Shown here in pieces: positions 7,478-15,805 of a stretch of 64,000 nt of DNA. Location of the stretch: the NCBI GenBank assembly GCA_963640855.1, contig CAVIAJ010000006.1:1-64000 (forward strand), written 5' to 3'. The first letter of the stretch is position 1. The number at the start of each line of letters is the position of its first letter. The translations under genes were made by a program, and so were the position numbers. The notes below the pieces were generated by a model. It was not told the DNA's origin. It saw nothing but the letters and a program-made list of their open reading frames with translations, and ran no database searches. This DNA is from Methanarcanum sp963640855. GTDB lineage: Archaea > Thermoplasmatota > Thermoplasmata > Methanomassiliicoccales > Methanomethylophilaceae.

Positions 7478-9691
7478 ATGGTTAAGAGAGAAGATTACGA
7501 CCAATGGGTAATCGATTGGATCGAATCCGAGAAGAAAGCAGGCAAGAGATGTTTCGACGTCAGAAAGACGGGAAATTCGTATTATGTCTACTACCAGACG
7601 ACGCGTTACAATCCCGATCTGAAGAAAAGAGAAAAAGTATCGTCCTATATCGGAAAACTCACAAAAGAAGACGGTGTGGTGGAACCTCCTTCCAAAGAAC
7701 AGAATGACGAAGTCGCACCCGTAAGATACGGATTGGGTGTCGATACCGGCGGTACGTTCACCGATGCAGTCATAGTCGATCTCGACGACATGACTGTAAT
7801 CGCCAAGAAAAAATCCCCCACGACACATCATGATTTATCCATAGGGTTGTACAACTCCGTAGATGCGGCATTATTGTCAACAGGTATCGATCCTTCCGAA
7901 ATCGTATCCGTAAGTATCTCCACAACACTCGCCACAAACTCCGTCCTCGAAGGAAGAGGAGGAAAAGTGGGATTGATTCTCATCGGATGGGATCCCATGG
8001 ATCCCGTTCACTTCGGAGAAGACAGACAGGTTTTCGTGAAAGGAGGTTACGACGTAAGAGGAAAGGCAAAGGCATCGATGTCTTTGGAGGAAGTGACGAA
8101 TGCAATCAACGGTATCGCAAAGGATGTCGATGCAATCGCAATCTCAGGACTTTTCGCAAATCTCAACGCTTCGCAGGAAAGAAAAGTGAAAGAACTTGCA
8201 ATAAAACTCACAGGCCTTCCCACAATCGCGGGACATGAACTTTCATCCGAACTCGGTATCGGCCTCCGTGCGGAAACCGCTGTTCTGAACGGTAAATTAA
8301 TCCCCATAGTCAGCAAATTCTTCGACGACGTTGTCAAGACATTCAGAGAGAAAGGAATCAACGCACCCATTATGGTCTACAAGGGCGACGGTTCCGTAAT
8401 GACCGTGGAACAGGCTAAAATGTACCCTGTTCAGACAATTCTTTCCGGTCCCGCCGCAAGTTCCATGGGCGGAAAAATCATTTCCTGTTACGATGACTTC
8501 ATTATGGTGGATATCGGCGGTACATCTACAGATATAGCGATAATGGAAGAGGGATACCCTCAGATTCAGTTCACGGGTGCCAAAGTCGGAGGGTGGAGAA
8601 CGCGTGTCAAAGCCGTGGATATGAGCACCATCGCATTGGGAGGAGACTCCAGGATAAGTATCGACGGCAGCAATTTCATATTCGGACCGATGAAAGTCAC
8701 TCCTCTGTGTACATTCACGGAACGTCATCCGGAGATTGTGCCGAATATAATGCACACAAACGTCTGCGACCACTACATACTGAGAGAAGAAGCGGATTTA
8801 TCGGATCTTACCGAAAGAGAAATAACGGTAATAGACGGAATGCGCGGAAAAGGCGCAATGAACCGTATGGATGTCATGAATGCGGCAGACGGACTGTGGG
8901 CGATAGATGACGAATTAAAATCTCTTGTCAGCAAACGTATCATTGAGATGGCATCCATCACACCTACTGATCTTATGGTGTATTCCGGAGAACTCGATGC
9001 GGGCAACCGCGACGGTTCCGTCGCAGGAGTACATGCGGTTGCGGAGATTATGGGTATGACGGAGAGACAGGCTGCGACGATAATGATCGGGGAAGCAAGA
9101 ATTTCCGTCGCACAGGCAGTGCTGAACAAACTGATAGACGACAGCATGAATTCCGAGTGGAAGAACGAAGAAACGGCAAAGTTCGTAAGGAGAATGGCAT
9201 CCTTCAGAAAAGACACGGATACATTCGCAATCGTTCCGAAAATCTCGGTACCGATAGTTGGTATCGGCGCACCCTCCCGGTTCCTTATGGCAGACCTCTG
9301 TCAGAGACTCGGCACACCCGCGGAATTCCCGGAAAATTACGATGTGGGTAATGCAATCGGAGCCGTCTGCAGTAAAGTCGTTGAATCTCTCTCTGCAATG
9401 ATCACGCCGACACACGATTTCAGATACAAACTTGAAGTTCCATACCTCGGTCCGTCGTATTATTCGCAGGTCAACAGTGCCGTCGCCGCGGCAAGGAGCA
9501 GTCTCGAAGCATTCCTTGTCAAAGAAGTAGAGAAGAAGGGTGGAACCAACGTAAGAGTCACCACGAAAACAAACACGGTAATGGCAGTCGAAGGCGGTGT
9601 GGGAGACTGGGATGAAACGGGCATAGCCAGGAACATCAATTACATTGAAGTTATCTCAAGAGCCGTCGGCGATCCTCCGGAGATGAGATGA
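7478..9691 (+). CDS. Hydantoinase/oxoprolinase-family protein with an extra transposase-like N-terminus
   Basis: 737 residues. From about residue 83 it is a hydantoinase A/oxoprolinase protein of the ASKHA ATPase fold: DTGGTFTD at 89-96, SGPAAS near 323 and the second phosphate motif DIGGTSTD at 345-352. Relatives hydrolyse ATP to open cyclic amides or carboxylate ketones, and others re-activate corrinoid proteins; the substrate here is unknown. Residues 1-70 are foreign to the family: NSYYVYYQTTRYNPDLKK followed by REKVSSYIGKL resembles the N-terminal region of IS4/IS1634-type transposases. The promoter region holds three phased repeats. The stop overlaps the next start (ATGA), so translation is coupled to the 115-residue gene downstream. 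Confidence 0.82.
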   Translation: MVKREDYDQWVIDWIESEKKAGKRCFDVRKTGNSYYVYYQTTRYNPDLKKREKVSSYIGKLTKEDGVVEPPSKEQNDEVAPVRYGLGVDTGGTFTDAVIVDLDDMTVIAKKKSPTTHHDLSIGLYNSVDAALLSTGIDPSEIVSVSISTTLATNSVLEGRGGKVGLILIGWDPMDPVHFGEDRQVFVKGGYDVRGKAKASMSLEEVTNAINGIAKDVDAIAISGLFANLNASQERKVKELAIKLTGLPTIAGHELSSELGIGLRAETAVLNGKLIPIVSKFFDDVVKTFREKGINAPIMVYKGDGSVMTVEQAKMYPVQTILSGPAASSMGGKIISCYDDFIMVDIGGTSTDIAIMEEGYPQIQFTGAKVGGWRTRVKAVDMSTIALGGDSRISIDGSNFIFGPMKVTPLCTFTERHPEIVPNIMHTNVCDHYILREEADLSDLTEREITVIDGMRGKGAMNRMDVMNAADGLWAIDDELKSLVSKRIIEMASITPTDLMVYSGELDAGNRDGSVAGVHAVAEIMGMTERQAATIMIGEARISVAQAVLNKLIDDSMNSEWKNEETAKFVRRMASFRKDTDTFAIVPKISVPIVGIGAPSRFLMADLCQRLGTPAEFPENYDVGNAIGAVCSKVVESLSAMITPTHDFRYKLEVPYLGPSYYSQVNSAVAAARSSLEAFLVKEVEKKGGTNVRVTTKTNTVMAVEGGVGDWDETGIARNINYIEVISRAVGDPPEMR

Positions 9692-10035
9692 TGCCGTTAT
9701 TCGACGGAAAGGAGTACACCGGGCCCGTAAGCATCGACGGCGAAAATGTACCTGAGAAGGGAGGAGTGTACCTCATATGTGTCGGATCCGCAGGAGGAGA
9801 GCGTATAATCGCCCTTTATGCGGCGGACAATATGAAAAAATCAATCAAAGAGAATCCGAAAAAAGAGTGCTGGCACAGATATGCCGTAAACAACGATATG
9901 TTCTCCGACGGTTCCCTGAGATGCTTTTACATCATAATCGAAAACCCTGCGGAACGCGACGCACTTGTCATGAGAACAGCGGATATCAGGCCCTATAATA
10001 TTCCGTGCTACGAAGCACCCAAAGACGATTGGTGA
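9688..10035 (+). CDS. Small protein, faintly GIY-YIG-like, coupled to the hydantoinase gene
   Basis: 115 residues, no membrane segment. The order GGVYLICVG, then IIALYAADNMKKSIKENP, then a Trp/Tyr-containing segment and a conserved-looking ERDALVMRTADIRPYNIPCY resembles the layout of the GIY-YIG fold (GVY, LY, a basic helix, a C-terminal acidic residue), but the catalytic Tyr-Arg-Glu set is not complete, so nuclease activity is doubtful. The start overlaps the previous stop by 4 nt, which ties its expression to the hydantoinase-like protein. I cannot assign a function. The next gene begins 5 nt after the stop. Confidence 0.6.
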   Translation: MMPLFDGKEYTGPVSIDGENVPEKGGVYLICVGSAGGERIIALYAADNMKKSIKENPKKECWHRYAVNNDMFSDGSLRCFYIIIENPAERDALVMRTADIRPYNIPCYEAPKDDW

Positions 10036-10040
10036 ATGAA

Positions 10041-10430
10041 ATGACAAACACAGTAATAGCCCATATGAACACCTGCAGCAAAACGAACAAAGTAACCGTA
10101 TCCATGAGAGACGACGGCGATCTCGACGTAAGGATTGTCTCCGACTGCCCCCATGTGAAAGATTATGCCGAAAAGCTCAAAACAATCAGCATGAACGATG
10201 TCGTAAGCTTCGCAGGAAGCAAAGTAGTCGATCCCGAAATCAGAGCTTCGCTTTCGGTCCCGTGTCTTACGCCTATCGCGGTATTCGAAGCCGCATGGCT
10301 GGAACTCGGTATGCTGTCCGTATCTCTTTCCAAGAGAGTGGGAAACAATTCGGTATCGTTCCACCCCGGTGTAGAACTCGAGGAAGTAACCGAAAACAAT
10401 ACCGAAAAAACCGAAGATGCCGATTGGTAA
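10041..10430 (+). CDS. Small cysteine-containing protein linked to the hydantoinase cluster
   Basis: 129 residues from ATG 10041, which lies 5 nt after the previous stop. The spacing of cysteines (Cys in HMNTCSKTNK, Cys in IVSDCPHVKDYA, Cys in LSVPCLTPIAVFEAAW) resembles a family of small proteins found beside hydantoinase and corrinoid-activation genes in anaerobes (I believe DUF6951, unchecked). Such Cys could bind a metal or cluster. The C-terminal 20 residues are acidic and low complexity. No catalytic motif was recognised. Its position suggests it works with the hydantoinase-like protein. Confidence 0.6.
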   Translation: MTNTVIAHMNTCSKTNKVTVSMRDDGDLDVRIVSDCPHVKDYAEKLKTISMNDVVSFAGSKVVDPEIRASLSVPCLTPIAVFEAAWLELGMLSVSLSKRVGNNSVSFHPGVELEEVTENNTEKTEDADW

Positions 10431-10488
10431 ATCGATACAGGGTTGTGCGTAAATACTCGTCCGTACATCCCCGATTCGGTGATCTCAA

Positions 10489-10581
10489 ATGGGCAAACAT
10501 GCCAAAGAGAGACACGCTGCCGAACTGCAGAAGAACAAATCTGAAGCAAAAACGGAAGCGAAGCCCCAGAAGAAGAAATAA
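10489..10581 (+). CDS. 30-residue Lys-rich micro-protein
   Basis: A 31-codon frame encodes a highly basic, Ala/Lys/Glu-rich peptide starting MGKHAKERHAAELQKNK. A good archaeal ribosome binding site (GGTGATCT) sits 4 nt before the ATG, and an intrinsic hairpin follows the stop by 10 nt; both argue that the frame is real. It looks disordered or helical and could bind RNA or DNA. It trails the hydantoinase cluster by 58 nt and may be the last gene of that unit. Confidence 0.5.
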   Translation: MGKHAKERHAAELQKNKSEAKTEAKPQKKK

Positions 10582-10591
10582 ACAAACTCAT

Positions 10592-10610
10592 AGGGCGCCG
10601 GTCACGCCCT
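10592..10610 (+). terminator. Hairpin terminator closing the hydantoinase cluster
   Basis: Six-bp stem AGGGCG/CGCCCT with the loop CCGGTCA, followed by the pyrimidine-rich CTCTTCTTACTATTTTC. Confidence 0.6.
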
Positions 10611-10705
10611 CTCTTCTTACTATTTTCGACACACTCGTACGGACAAAATCTCACCCGCGTGCGACATTCTTAATATACATAATTGCCGTAGACCTTCAAC
10701 GCAGG

Positions 10706-11209
10706 ATGTGCTGTATGAAGATTAATGCTGACGTATACGTAAAGGACATTCCCGGACAGCTCGTTGCATCGCTCGAGCCGATTTCGACCTTCGACGGAAA
10801 CATCATAGGTGTGGTACACAACCGCGAACAGGCCATCAGCGGGAAGATTCTCGTCAACATAACATTCGACATAACCCCCGAAAACCTCGAACTTCTGAAG
10901 AAGGAGTGGAAAGCAAGGGACGTTATCATCGTCAATCTCAACGAAGCCGTTGAGAATTATTCCGTCGACTATATGCTTGTGGGAAAACTCAGAGCATCGG
11001 ATATCGACAGTATGATCGATGAAATTTCGAAAACCGTCGTTCTTGAATCCGTGGACATAGGATATTCGTCCAGCGGAAGTAAGGATTCCCGTACGGCAAT
11101 GATTTCCGCCACAGTCCATTCAAAAGACGATCTCCGCGCACTGGATTCGTTCTTCTCCAGAAGAGCGAAGGAAGCGGGAGTCACATACATCAGAGGGGTG
11201 GACGCATGA
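10706..11209 (+). CDS. ACT-domain regulatory protein preceding homoserine dehydrogenase
   Basis: 167 residues from ATG 10706; a second ATG at 10715 is equally possible. Residues 5-75 (KINADVYVKDIPGQLVASLEPI, then IIGVVHNREQ and ILVNITFDI) have the beta-alpha-beta-beta-alpha-beta pattern and the Gly-rich turn of an ACT domain, followed by a second ACT-like half. ACT domains bind amino acids and regulate enzymes of amino-acid synthesis. The stop overlaps the hom start (ATGA), and separate ACT proteins encoded upstream of hom are typical of methanogens. I infer threonine or homoserine sensing. A TATA-like TTAATATACAT (10670-10680) gives an almost leaderless mRNA. Confidence 0.75.
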   Translation: MCCMKINADVYVKDIPGQLVASLEPISTFDGNIIGVVHNREQAISGKILVNITFDITPENLELLKKEWKARDVIIVNLNEAVENYSVDYMLVGKLRASDIDSMIDEISKTVVLESVDIGYSSSGSKDSRTAMISATVHSKDDLRALDSFFSRRAKEAGVTYIRGVDA

Positions 11210-12201
11210 AGGTATTCCTCTCAGGTCTCGGTACCGTCGGACAGGGTGTCCTCGAAATAATCGGATTGAAAAAAGAATCGCTCGGAAACGTGAAAGTAGT
11301 CGGAGTGATGGATTCCAAAAGTTTCGCCGTCGACAGTAACGGATTGGACATAAAATCCGTACTTTCAAAGAAAAAATCGGAAAAAAGATGCGGAGATTCC
11401 GACAGAAACGGACTTATCGGCCCGGAAATCATGGATAAAACGGATTACGATGTTTTGATTGAATGTACTCCCACCAATATAGACAACGGCGGAGAGGGGT
11501 TGATCAACATCAGAAACGCTCTCACGAAGGGAAAAGATGTGATCACCGTGAACAAAGGTCCGTTGGCTTTGGAATTCTGCAGACTCATGGAACTCGCAGA
11601 CAGAAACGGATGCATCATGAGGTACGAAGGTTCCGTCGGCGGTGCGATGCCGATAATCAACCTCTGTAAAGAATCCCTCGCAGGTCAGGAAATCAAATCA
11701 ATCAACGGTATTTTCAACGGTACATGCAACTTCATCCTCAGCAGGATGGACCGCGGAATGCCCTTCGGACAGGCTCTGAAAGAAGCACAGCAGCTCGGAT
11801 ACGCAGAAGCGGATCCGACCTATGATATCAAAGGAATCGACAGTGCCTGCAAAGTCGCAATATTGGCAAATGCCGTATTCGGAAGAAATGTTACAATCAA
11901 AGACGTGACAATCAACGGTATCGACACCATAACGGACGGAGCGATAGCCCTTGCAAGAGACCACGACATGGTTATAAGGCTGATAGGTGAAGTTTCGATG
12001 GATAAACTGGATGTTTCTCCGAGACTCATACCCAAAGGTCACCCCCTGAGCATATCGGGAACGCTGAACACCGCCGTAATCCAAACGGATCTTGCCGGAC
12101 CCATAACGGTATCGGGACGCGGTGCGGGTAAGAGCGAAACCGCATCGGCAATACTCAGCGATCTGCTGTTCATACACAATGCGAGAAAGCGAATAAGATG
12201 A
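11206..12201 (+). CDS. hom: Homoserine dehydrogenase
   Basis: 331 residues, the short archaeal form without a fused ACT domain. It starts with an NAD(P)-binding Rossmann motif (FLSGLGTVGQGVLE) and carries the substrate-site signatures NKGPLALEFCRLMELA, YEGSVGGAMPIINL, NGIFNGTCNFILSRM and GYAEADPTYDIKGIDSACK. It reduces aspartate semialdehyde to homoserine, the branch point to threonine and methionine. It overlaps the ACT gene before it and the citramalate synthase gene after it by 4 nt each, so the three are translationally coupled. The ACT protein probably supplies the missing regulatory domain in trans. Confidence 0.93.
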   Translation: MKVFLSGLGTVGQGVLEIIGLKKESLGNVKVVGVMDSKSFAVDSNGLDIKSVLSKKKSEKRCGDSDRNGLIGPEIMDKTDYDVLIECTPTNIDNGGEGLINIRNALTKGKDVITVNKGPLALEFCRLMELADRNGCIMRYEGSVGGAMPIINLCKESLAGQEIKSINGIFNGTCNFILSRMDRGMPFGQALKEAQQLGYAEADPTYDIKGIDSACKVAILANAVFGRNVTIKDVTINGIDTITDGAIALARDHDMVIRLIGEVSMDKLDVSPRLIPKGHPLSISGTLNTAVIQTDLAGPITVSGRGAGKSETASAILSDLLFIHNARKRIR

Positions 12202-13748
12202 CGGAACGCATCTATATCTACGATACTACACTGCGTGACGGCGCACAGACCGAGGGAATTTCTTTTTCCCTCGGCGACAAGGAATCGATAGTGAATCTGC
12301 TCGATGATTTCGGCATGGATTTCATAGAAGGGGGAATGCCGTCCTCCAATCCGAAGGATAAAGAATTCTTTTCGGTCGGAAGAGAAATGAAAAGAAGCAC
12401 TTTGGTCGCTTTCGGAAGTACCTGCAGACCCGGACACAAAGCGTCCGAAGACGAAGGTCTCAAAATTCTCGCAGAATCCAAAACGGAATGGGCATGTATC
12501 TTCGGAAAAGCATGGGATTTCCATGTAACCGAGGCACTGAAAACAACAACCGAAGAAAATCTCCGTATGATCGGCGACAGCATTGCATACCTGAGAGAAT
12601 GCGGGATGAAAGTAATCTTCGATGCGGAACATTTCTTCGACGGGTACAAAGCCAACGAAAAATACGCAACGGATGTAATCAAAACCGCAGTTGACAGCGG
12701 TGCGGAGTGGATTGTTCTCTGCGATACAAACGGAGGATCGTTACCTTCGTTCATCGGAAAAGTTACGGGAATTGCGCATAAAATATTCCCGAAAATCGGA
12801 ATACACTGCCATAACGATTCCGATCTTGCCGTGGCATGTTCTCTTTCCGCTGTCGAAAACGGTGCGACTATGATACAGGGTACCGTCAACGGAATAGGCG
12901 AAAGATGCGGTAACGCAAACTTATGTTCCGTAATTCCCGACCTTATATTCAAAATGGAATACGAAATGGATGTAAATCTCACCGATCTGAGATCTTTGAG
13001 CTATGCTGTATCCGAACTTGCCAACGCAAGACACCTTGCACACATGCCTTACGTCGGGGACAAGGCATTCACGCACAAGGGTGGGATGCACGTAAGCGCA
13101 CTCCTGAAAAATACCGCAACATACGAACACGTACCTCCGGAATCCGTCGGAAACCACAGGAACATCATCGTATCCGATATGGCCGGAAAGTCGAACATTC
13201 AGAAGAAACTCCCCGAGATGGGGATTGAAGTAGATGAAGACGGACTCCGCAACGTGCTCGCACGCGTGAAAGAGATGGAGGCTCAGGGATATCAGTTCGA
13301 TGCCGCGGACGCAAGCCTCAAATTACTCGTAGAAAGGGTATTGGACAAAGAATCGAGACCGTTCGACATACGCGGATTCAGACTCAATATCGACGGCGTC
13401 GGTACGACGAAACTGATGTCCGAAGCAAGCATAAAAATCGTCGACAGACTGGGAGAAATAGAGCATACCGCAGCGGACTGCGAAGGTCCTGTCAATGCTT
13501 TGGATAAAGCACTGAGAAAAGCACTGAGTAAATTCTACCCGGAAATCATCAAAAACGTCAGACTCACAGATTATAAAGTACGTGTAATCGAAGAAAACTG
13601 CGGTACCGAATCCTGGGTAAGGGTATTAATCAAATCCACCGACGGAAAGAGCACATGGAATACAATCGGTGTATCCGAGAACGTCGTGGAAGCATCGCTG
13701 ATAGCATTAGCAGATTCATATGAATACGCCATACAGGCGTCGCAATAA
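12198..13748 (+). CDS. cimA: (R)-citramalate synthase, LeuA/CimA family
   Basis: 516 residues. The N-terminal TIM-barrel has the condensing-enzyme signature DTTLRDGAQTEGISFS with the metal-binding Asp and the IHCHNDSDLAVA His-x-His metal motif. The C-terminal part (from about residue 380) is a LeuA-type dimer and regulatory domain. Having Thr-Glu after DGAQ and the length near 520 match the long CimA type (Geobacter style) rather than LeuA. The enzyme condenses pyruvate and acetyl-CoA to citramalate, the first step of threonine-independent isoleucine synthesis. It is coupled to hom by ATGA, which places both routes to 2-oxobutyrate in one operon. 2-Isopropylmalate or homocitrate synthase remain weaker alternatives. 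Confidence 0.85.
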   Translation: MTERIYIYDTTLRDGAQTEGISFSLGDKESIVNLLDDFGMDFIEGGMPSSNPKDKEFFSVGREMKRSTLVAFGSTCRPGHKASEDEGLKILAESKTEWACIFGKAWDFHVTEALKTTTEENLRMIGDSIAYLRECGMKVIFDAEHFFDGYKANEKYATDVIKTAVDSGAEWIVLCDTNGGSLPSFIGKVTGIAHKIFPKIGIHCHNDSDLAVACSLSAVENGATMIQGTVNGIGERCGNANLCSVIPDLIFKMEYEMDVNLTDLRSLSYAVSELANARHLAHMPYVGDKAFTHKGGMHVSALLKNTATYEHVPPESVGNHRNIIVSDMAGKSNIQKKLPEMGIEVDEDGLRNVLARVKEMEAQGYQFDAADASLKLLVERVLDKESRPFDIRGFRLNIDGVGTTKLMSEASIKIVDRLGEIEHTAADCEGPVNALDKALRKALSKFYPEIIKNVRLTDYKVRVIEENCGTESWVRVLIKSTDGKSTWNTIGVSENVVEASLIALADSYEYAIQASQ

Positions 13749-13762
13749 CGGAGCTGAGACCA

Positions 13763-14035
13763 ATGGAAAGAATAATCGTAACACTTGTGGGAAAAGATAC
13801 AGTCGGAATCATCGCAAAAGTCTGTACCTTCTTCTCGGAGAATGACATCAACATCCTCGATATCGCACAAACCACGGTACAGGAATACATCAACATGATG
13901 ATGATCGTGGATACGACAAAATACAAAGGAAGTTACAACGATCTCACCGAGGGACTTGATGCAGTTGCGAAAGACGTGAAATGTGTCATCAAAGCCCAGC
14001 GTGAAGAGATTTTCAACATGATGCACAGGATATGA
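13763..14035 (+). CDS. ACT-domain protein, UPF0237 family
   Basis: 90 residues forming one ACT domain: ERIIVTLVGKDTVGIIAKVC, then NDINILDIAQTTVQEYINMMMIVD, and a C-terminal helix. This is the stand-alone UPF0237 type, widely found just before the UPF0210/PFL gene, as here with a gap of 4 nt. The family is presumed to sense an amino acid. Position at the end of the hom-cimA operon (14 nt after cimA) suggests a link to aspartate-family or branched-chain amino acids. Confidence 0.88.
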   Translation: MERIIVTLVGKDTVGIIAKVCTFFSENDINILDIAQTTVQEYINMMMIVDTTKYKGSYNDLTEGLDAVAKDVKCVIKAQREEIFNMMHRI

Positions 14036-14039
14036 TCCG

Positions 14040-15410
14040 ATGCCCGTCATCAACATAAACGAGGTCCTCGAGACTAACAAGATGATCTCTCAGGAGAATC
14101 TCGATGTCAGGACCATCACCATGGGTATCAACCTCCTGGACTGTATCGATCCCGATGTAGACAGTCTCTGCGAGAAAATTTATGCGAAGATTACAACGCT
14201 TGCGAAGAATTTGGTATCCGTAGGAGACGAAATAGGTCTCGAATACGGTGTTCCGATAGTCAACAAGAGAGTATCCGTCACTCCGATTTCACTGATCGGA
14301 GGGGCGGCATGCGACACACCCGACGATTTCGTTGCGATTGCAAGGACTTTGGATAAAGCCGCAGCGAAAGTAGGCATCAACTTCATCGGCGGCTTCTCGG
14401 CACTCCCGATAAAAAACATGACCAAAGCGGACAGGATGCTTATGGAATCGATTCCCAAAGCATTGTCCGTAACAAACAATGTCTGCAGCTCCGTCGGACT
14501 CGGTTCCACTAAGATCGGTATCAACATGGATGCCGTCAGAATCATGGGAAACATTGTCAAAAAGACTGCGGAAGCGACGAAAGAGAACGATTCCATCGGA
14601 TGTGCGAAACTTGTCGTGTTCTGCAACCCACCCGATGACAATCCTTTCATGGCAGGTGCCTTCCACGGTGTAACCGAAGGAGATGCCGTAATCAACGTCG
14701 GTGTCAGCGGACCCGGTGTGGTTAAGACTGCAATAGAAAACTGCAGAGGTTCCAACTTCGAAGAACTGTGCGAAACAATAAAGAAGACGGCATTCAAGGT
14801 CACAAGAGTGGGACAGCTCGTCGGTAAAGAAGCTTCAAAGAGACTCGATATTCCCTTCGGAATATTAGATTTGTCTCTTGCACCCACTCCCGCAATCGGA
14901 GACAGTATTGCGGACATCCTTCAGGGAATGGGTCTCGAGAGAGTCGGCGCCCCGGGAACAACGGCTGCATTGGCGATTCTCAACGATCAGGTCAAGAAAG
15001 GCGGTGTGATGGCTTCATCCTACGTCGGAGGACTGTCGGGTGCATTCATCCCCGTGAGTGAAGATGCAAGTATGATCGAAGCCGCGACATTGGGTTCGCT
15101 TTCTCTTGAGAAACTCGAAGCGATGACATGTGTCTGTTCTGTGGGATTGGATATGATTGCCATACCCGGTAAAACCACGGCCGAAACGATTTCGGGTATA
15201 ATCGCAGACGAAATGGCAATCGGTATGGTCAACCAGAAGACCACTGCCGTAAGGATTATACCTGTCATCGGCAAAGATGTGGGAGAATCTGCGGAATTCG
15301 GAGGATTGCTCGGAACGGCACCGATTATGAAGGTCAACGAGTACAAATGCGACAAATTCGTCAACCGCGGCGGAAGAATTCCCGCACCTATTCACAGTTT
15401 CAAGAACTGA
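14040..15410 (+). CDS. UPF0210 (PFL family) protein
   Basis: 456 residues, full length for UPF0210. Distinctive stretches are DVRTITMGINLLDCIDPD, SLIGGAACDTPDD, the Cys-containing NNVCSSVGLGSTKIGINMDAV and CNPPDDNPFMAGAFHGVTEGD. The structure is related to glycyl-radical-type and pyruvate formate-lyase-like folds, but the reaction is unknown. It nearly always pairs with the UPF0237 ACT protein, as here. It is the last gene of the operon, since a terminator hairpin follows the stop by 12 nt. Confidence 0.9.
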   Translation: MPVININEVLETNKMISQENLDVRTITMGINLLDCIDPDVDSLCEKIYAKITTLAKNLVSVGDEIGLEYGVPIVNKRVSVTPISLIGGAACDTPDDFVAIARTLDKAAAKVGINFIGGFSALPIKNMTKADRMLMESIPKALSVTNNVCSSVGLGSTKIGINMDAVRIMGNIVKKTAEATKENDSIGCAKLVVFCNPPDDNPFMAGAFHGVTEGDAVINVGVSGPGVVKTAIENCRGSNFEELCETIKKTAFKVTRVGQLVGKEASKRLDIPFGILDLSLAPTPAIGDSIADILQGMGLERVGAPGTTAALAILNDQVKKGGVMASSYVGGLSGAFIPVSEDASMIEAATLGSLSLEKLEAMTCVCSVGLDMIAIPGKTTAETISGIIADEMAIGMVNQKTTAVRIIPVIGKDVGESAEFGGLLGTAPIMKVNEYKCDKFVNRGGRIPAPIHSFKN

Positions 15411-15422
15411 TCTTTTTACAAA

Positions 15423-15443
15423 GACGGGGTGAAATGCCCCGTC
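15423..15443 (+). terminator. Hairpin terminator of the hom-cimA operon
   Basis: Seven-bp stem GACGGGG/CCCCGTC with the loop TGAAATG. It is preceded by CTTTTTAC and followed by GATTCTGTTTTC. Confidence 0.75.
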
Positions 15444-15566
15444 GATTCTGTTTTCATATCATTGTATAAGATGATGATTTCACAATTTTTACGGGACCAT
15501 CCGTTAAACAGAATAATTCCGAAAGAAAAACCGACATAAGAGGTCGAAAGATAAAGAAGAAGTTTG

Positions 15567-15586
15567 ACCCATCCAGTGGGATGGGT
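15567..15586 (-). terminator. Hairpin downstream of tRNA-Trp
   Basis: Perfect 8-bp stem ACCCATCC/GGATGGGT with a 4-nt loop. On the minus strand it is followed by CAAACTTCTTCTTTATC, a pyrimidine-rich tract, so it may end transcription of the tRNA-Arg/L41e/tRNA-Trp unit. Confidence 0.5.
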
Positions 15587-15609
15587 AAAGAAGCAGGAAG
15601 TGCGCTGAG

Positions 15610-15781
15610 TGGGGGCTAGGGGATTTGAACCCCTATAGGCGGGTTTCCACCACTGGGGGAGCTACCCCCAGCGAAATTATGAGTCATCGCTCCAGTTATT
15701 CATCACAACTGTCAGCAAACCCATTTCTAATCACGCTCTATAACTGGAGCCCGCTAGTCTACCAGGTTAGCCTAAACCCCC
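15610..15781 (-). tRNA. tRNA-Trp (anticodon CCA) interrupted by a 99-nt intron
   Basis: The 5' acceptor GGGGGTT pairs with AGCCCCC (one G-U). The anticodon stem GCGGG/CCCGC and the loop CTCCAGA give CCA once 99 nt are removed between positions 37 and 38 (15645-15743), leaving a 73-nt tRNA with discriminator A and no encoded CCA. The T-arm is AGGGG-TTCAAAT-CCCCT. The D-stem is weak as drawn. Position 37/38 is the canonical archaeal intron site, and tRNA-Trp introns are widespread in Euryarchaeota. The exact splice points are inferred from the anticodon loop; I did not draw the bulge-helix-bulge fully. Confidence 0.9.
15645..15743 (-). ncRNA. C/D-box guide RNA inside the tRNA-Trp intron
   Basis: Reading 5' to 3' on the minus strand, the intron has box C-like GTGATTA, box D' CTGA, box C' GTGATGA and a D-like ATGA. 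The guide before the D box (ATAACTGGAGC) is complementary to the anticodon region GCTCCAGTTAT, and its fifth nucleotide upstream of D pairs with C34. The guide before D' (GGGTTTG) pairs with AAACCC of the 3' exon, and its fifth nucleotide pairs with position 39. These are the two positions known to be 2'-O-methylated by the tRNA-Trp intron guide of Haloferax volcanii. A strong hairpin with a 7-bp CTGGGGG/CCCCCAG stem precedes the 3' splice site. Confidence 0.75.
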
Positions 15782-15805
15782 TTGTAAACCTAATTATGAT
15801 CAGAC

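Noticed and set aside
12039..12632. Long antisense frames over hom and cimA
   Set aside because: Shadows of well-identified genes with no start signals of their own.
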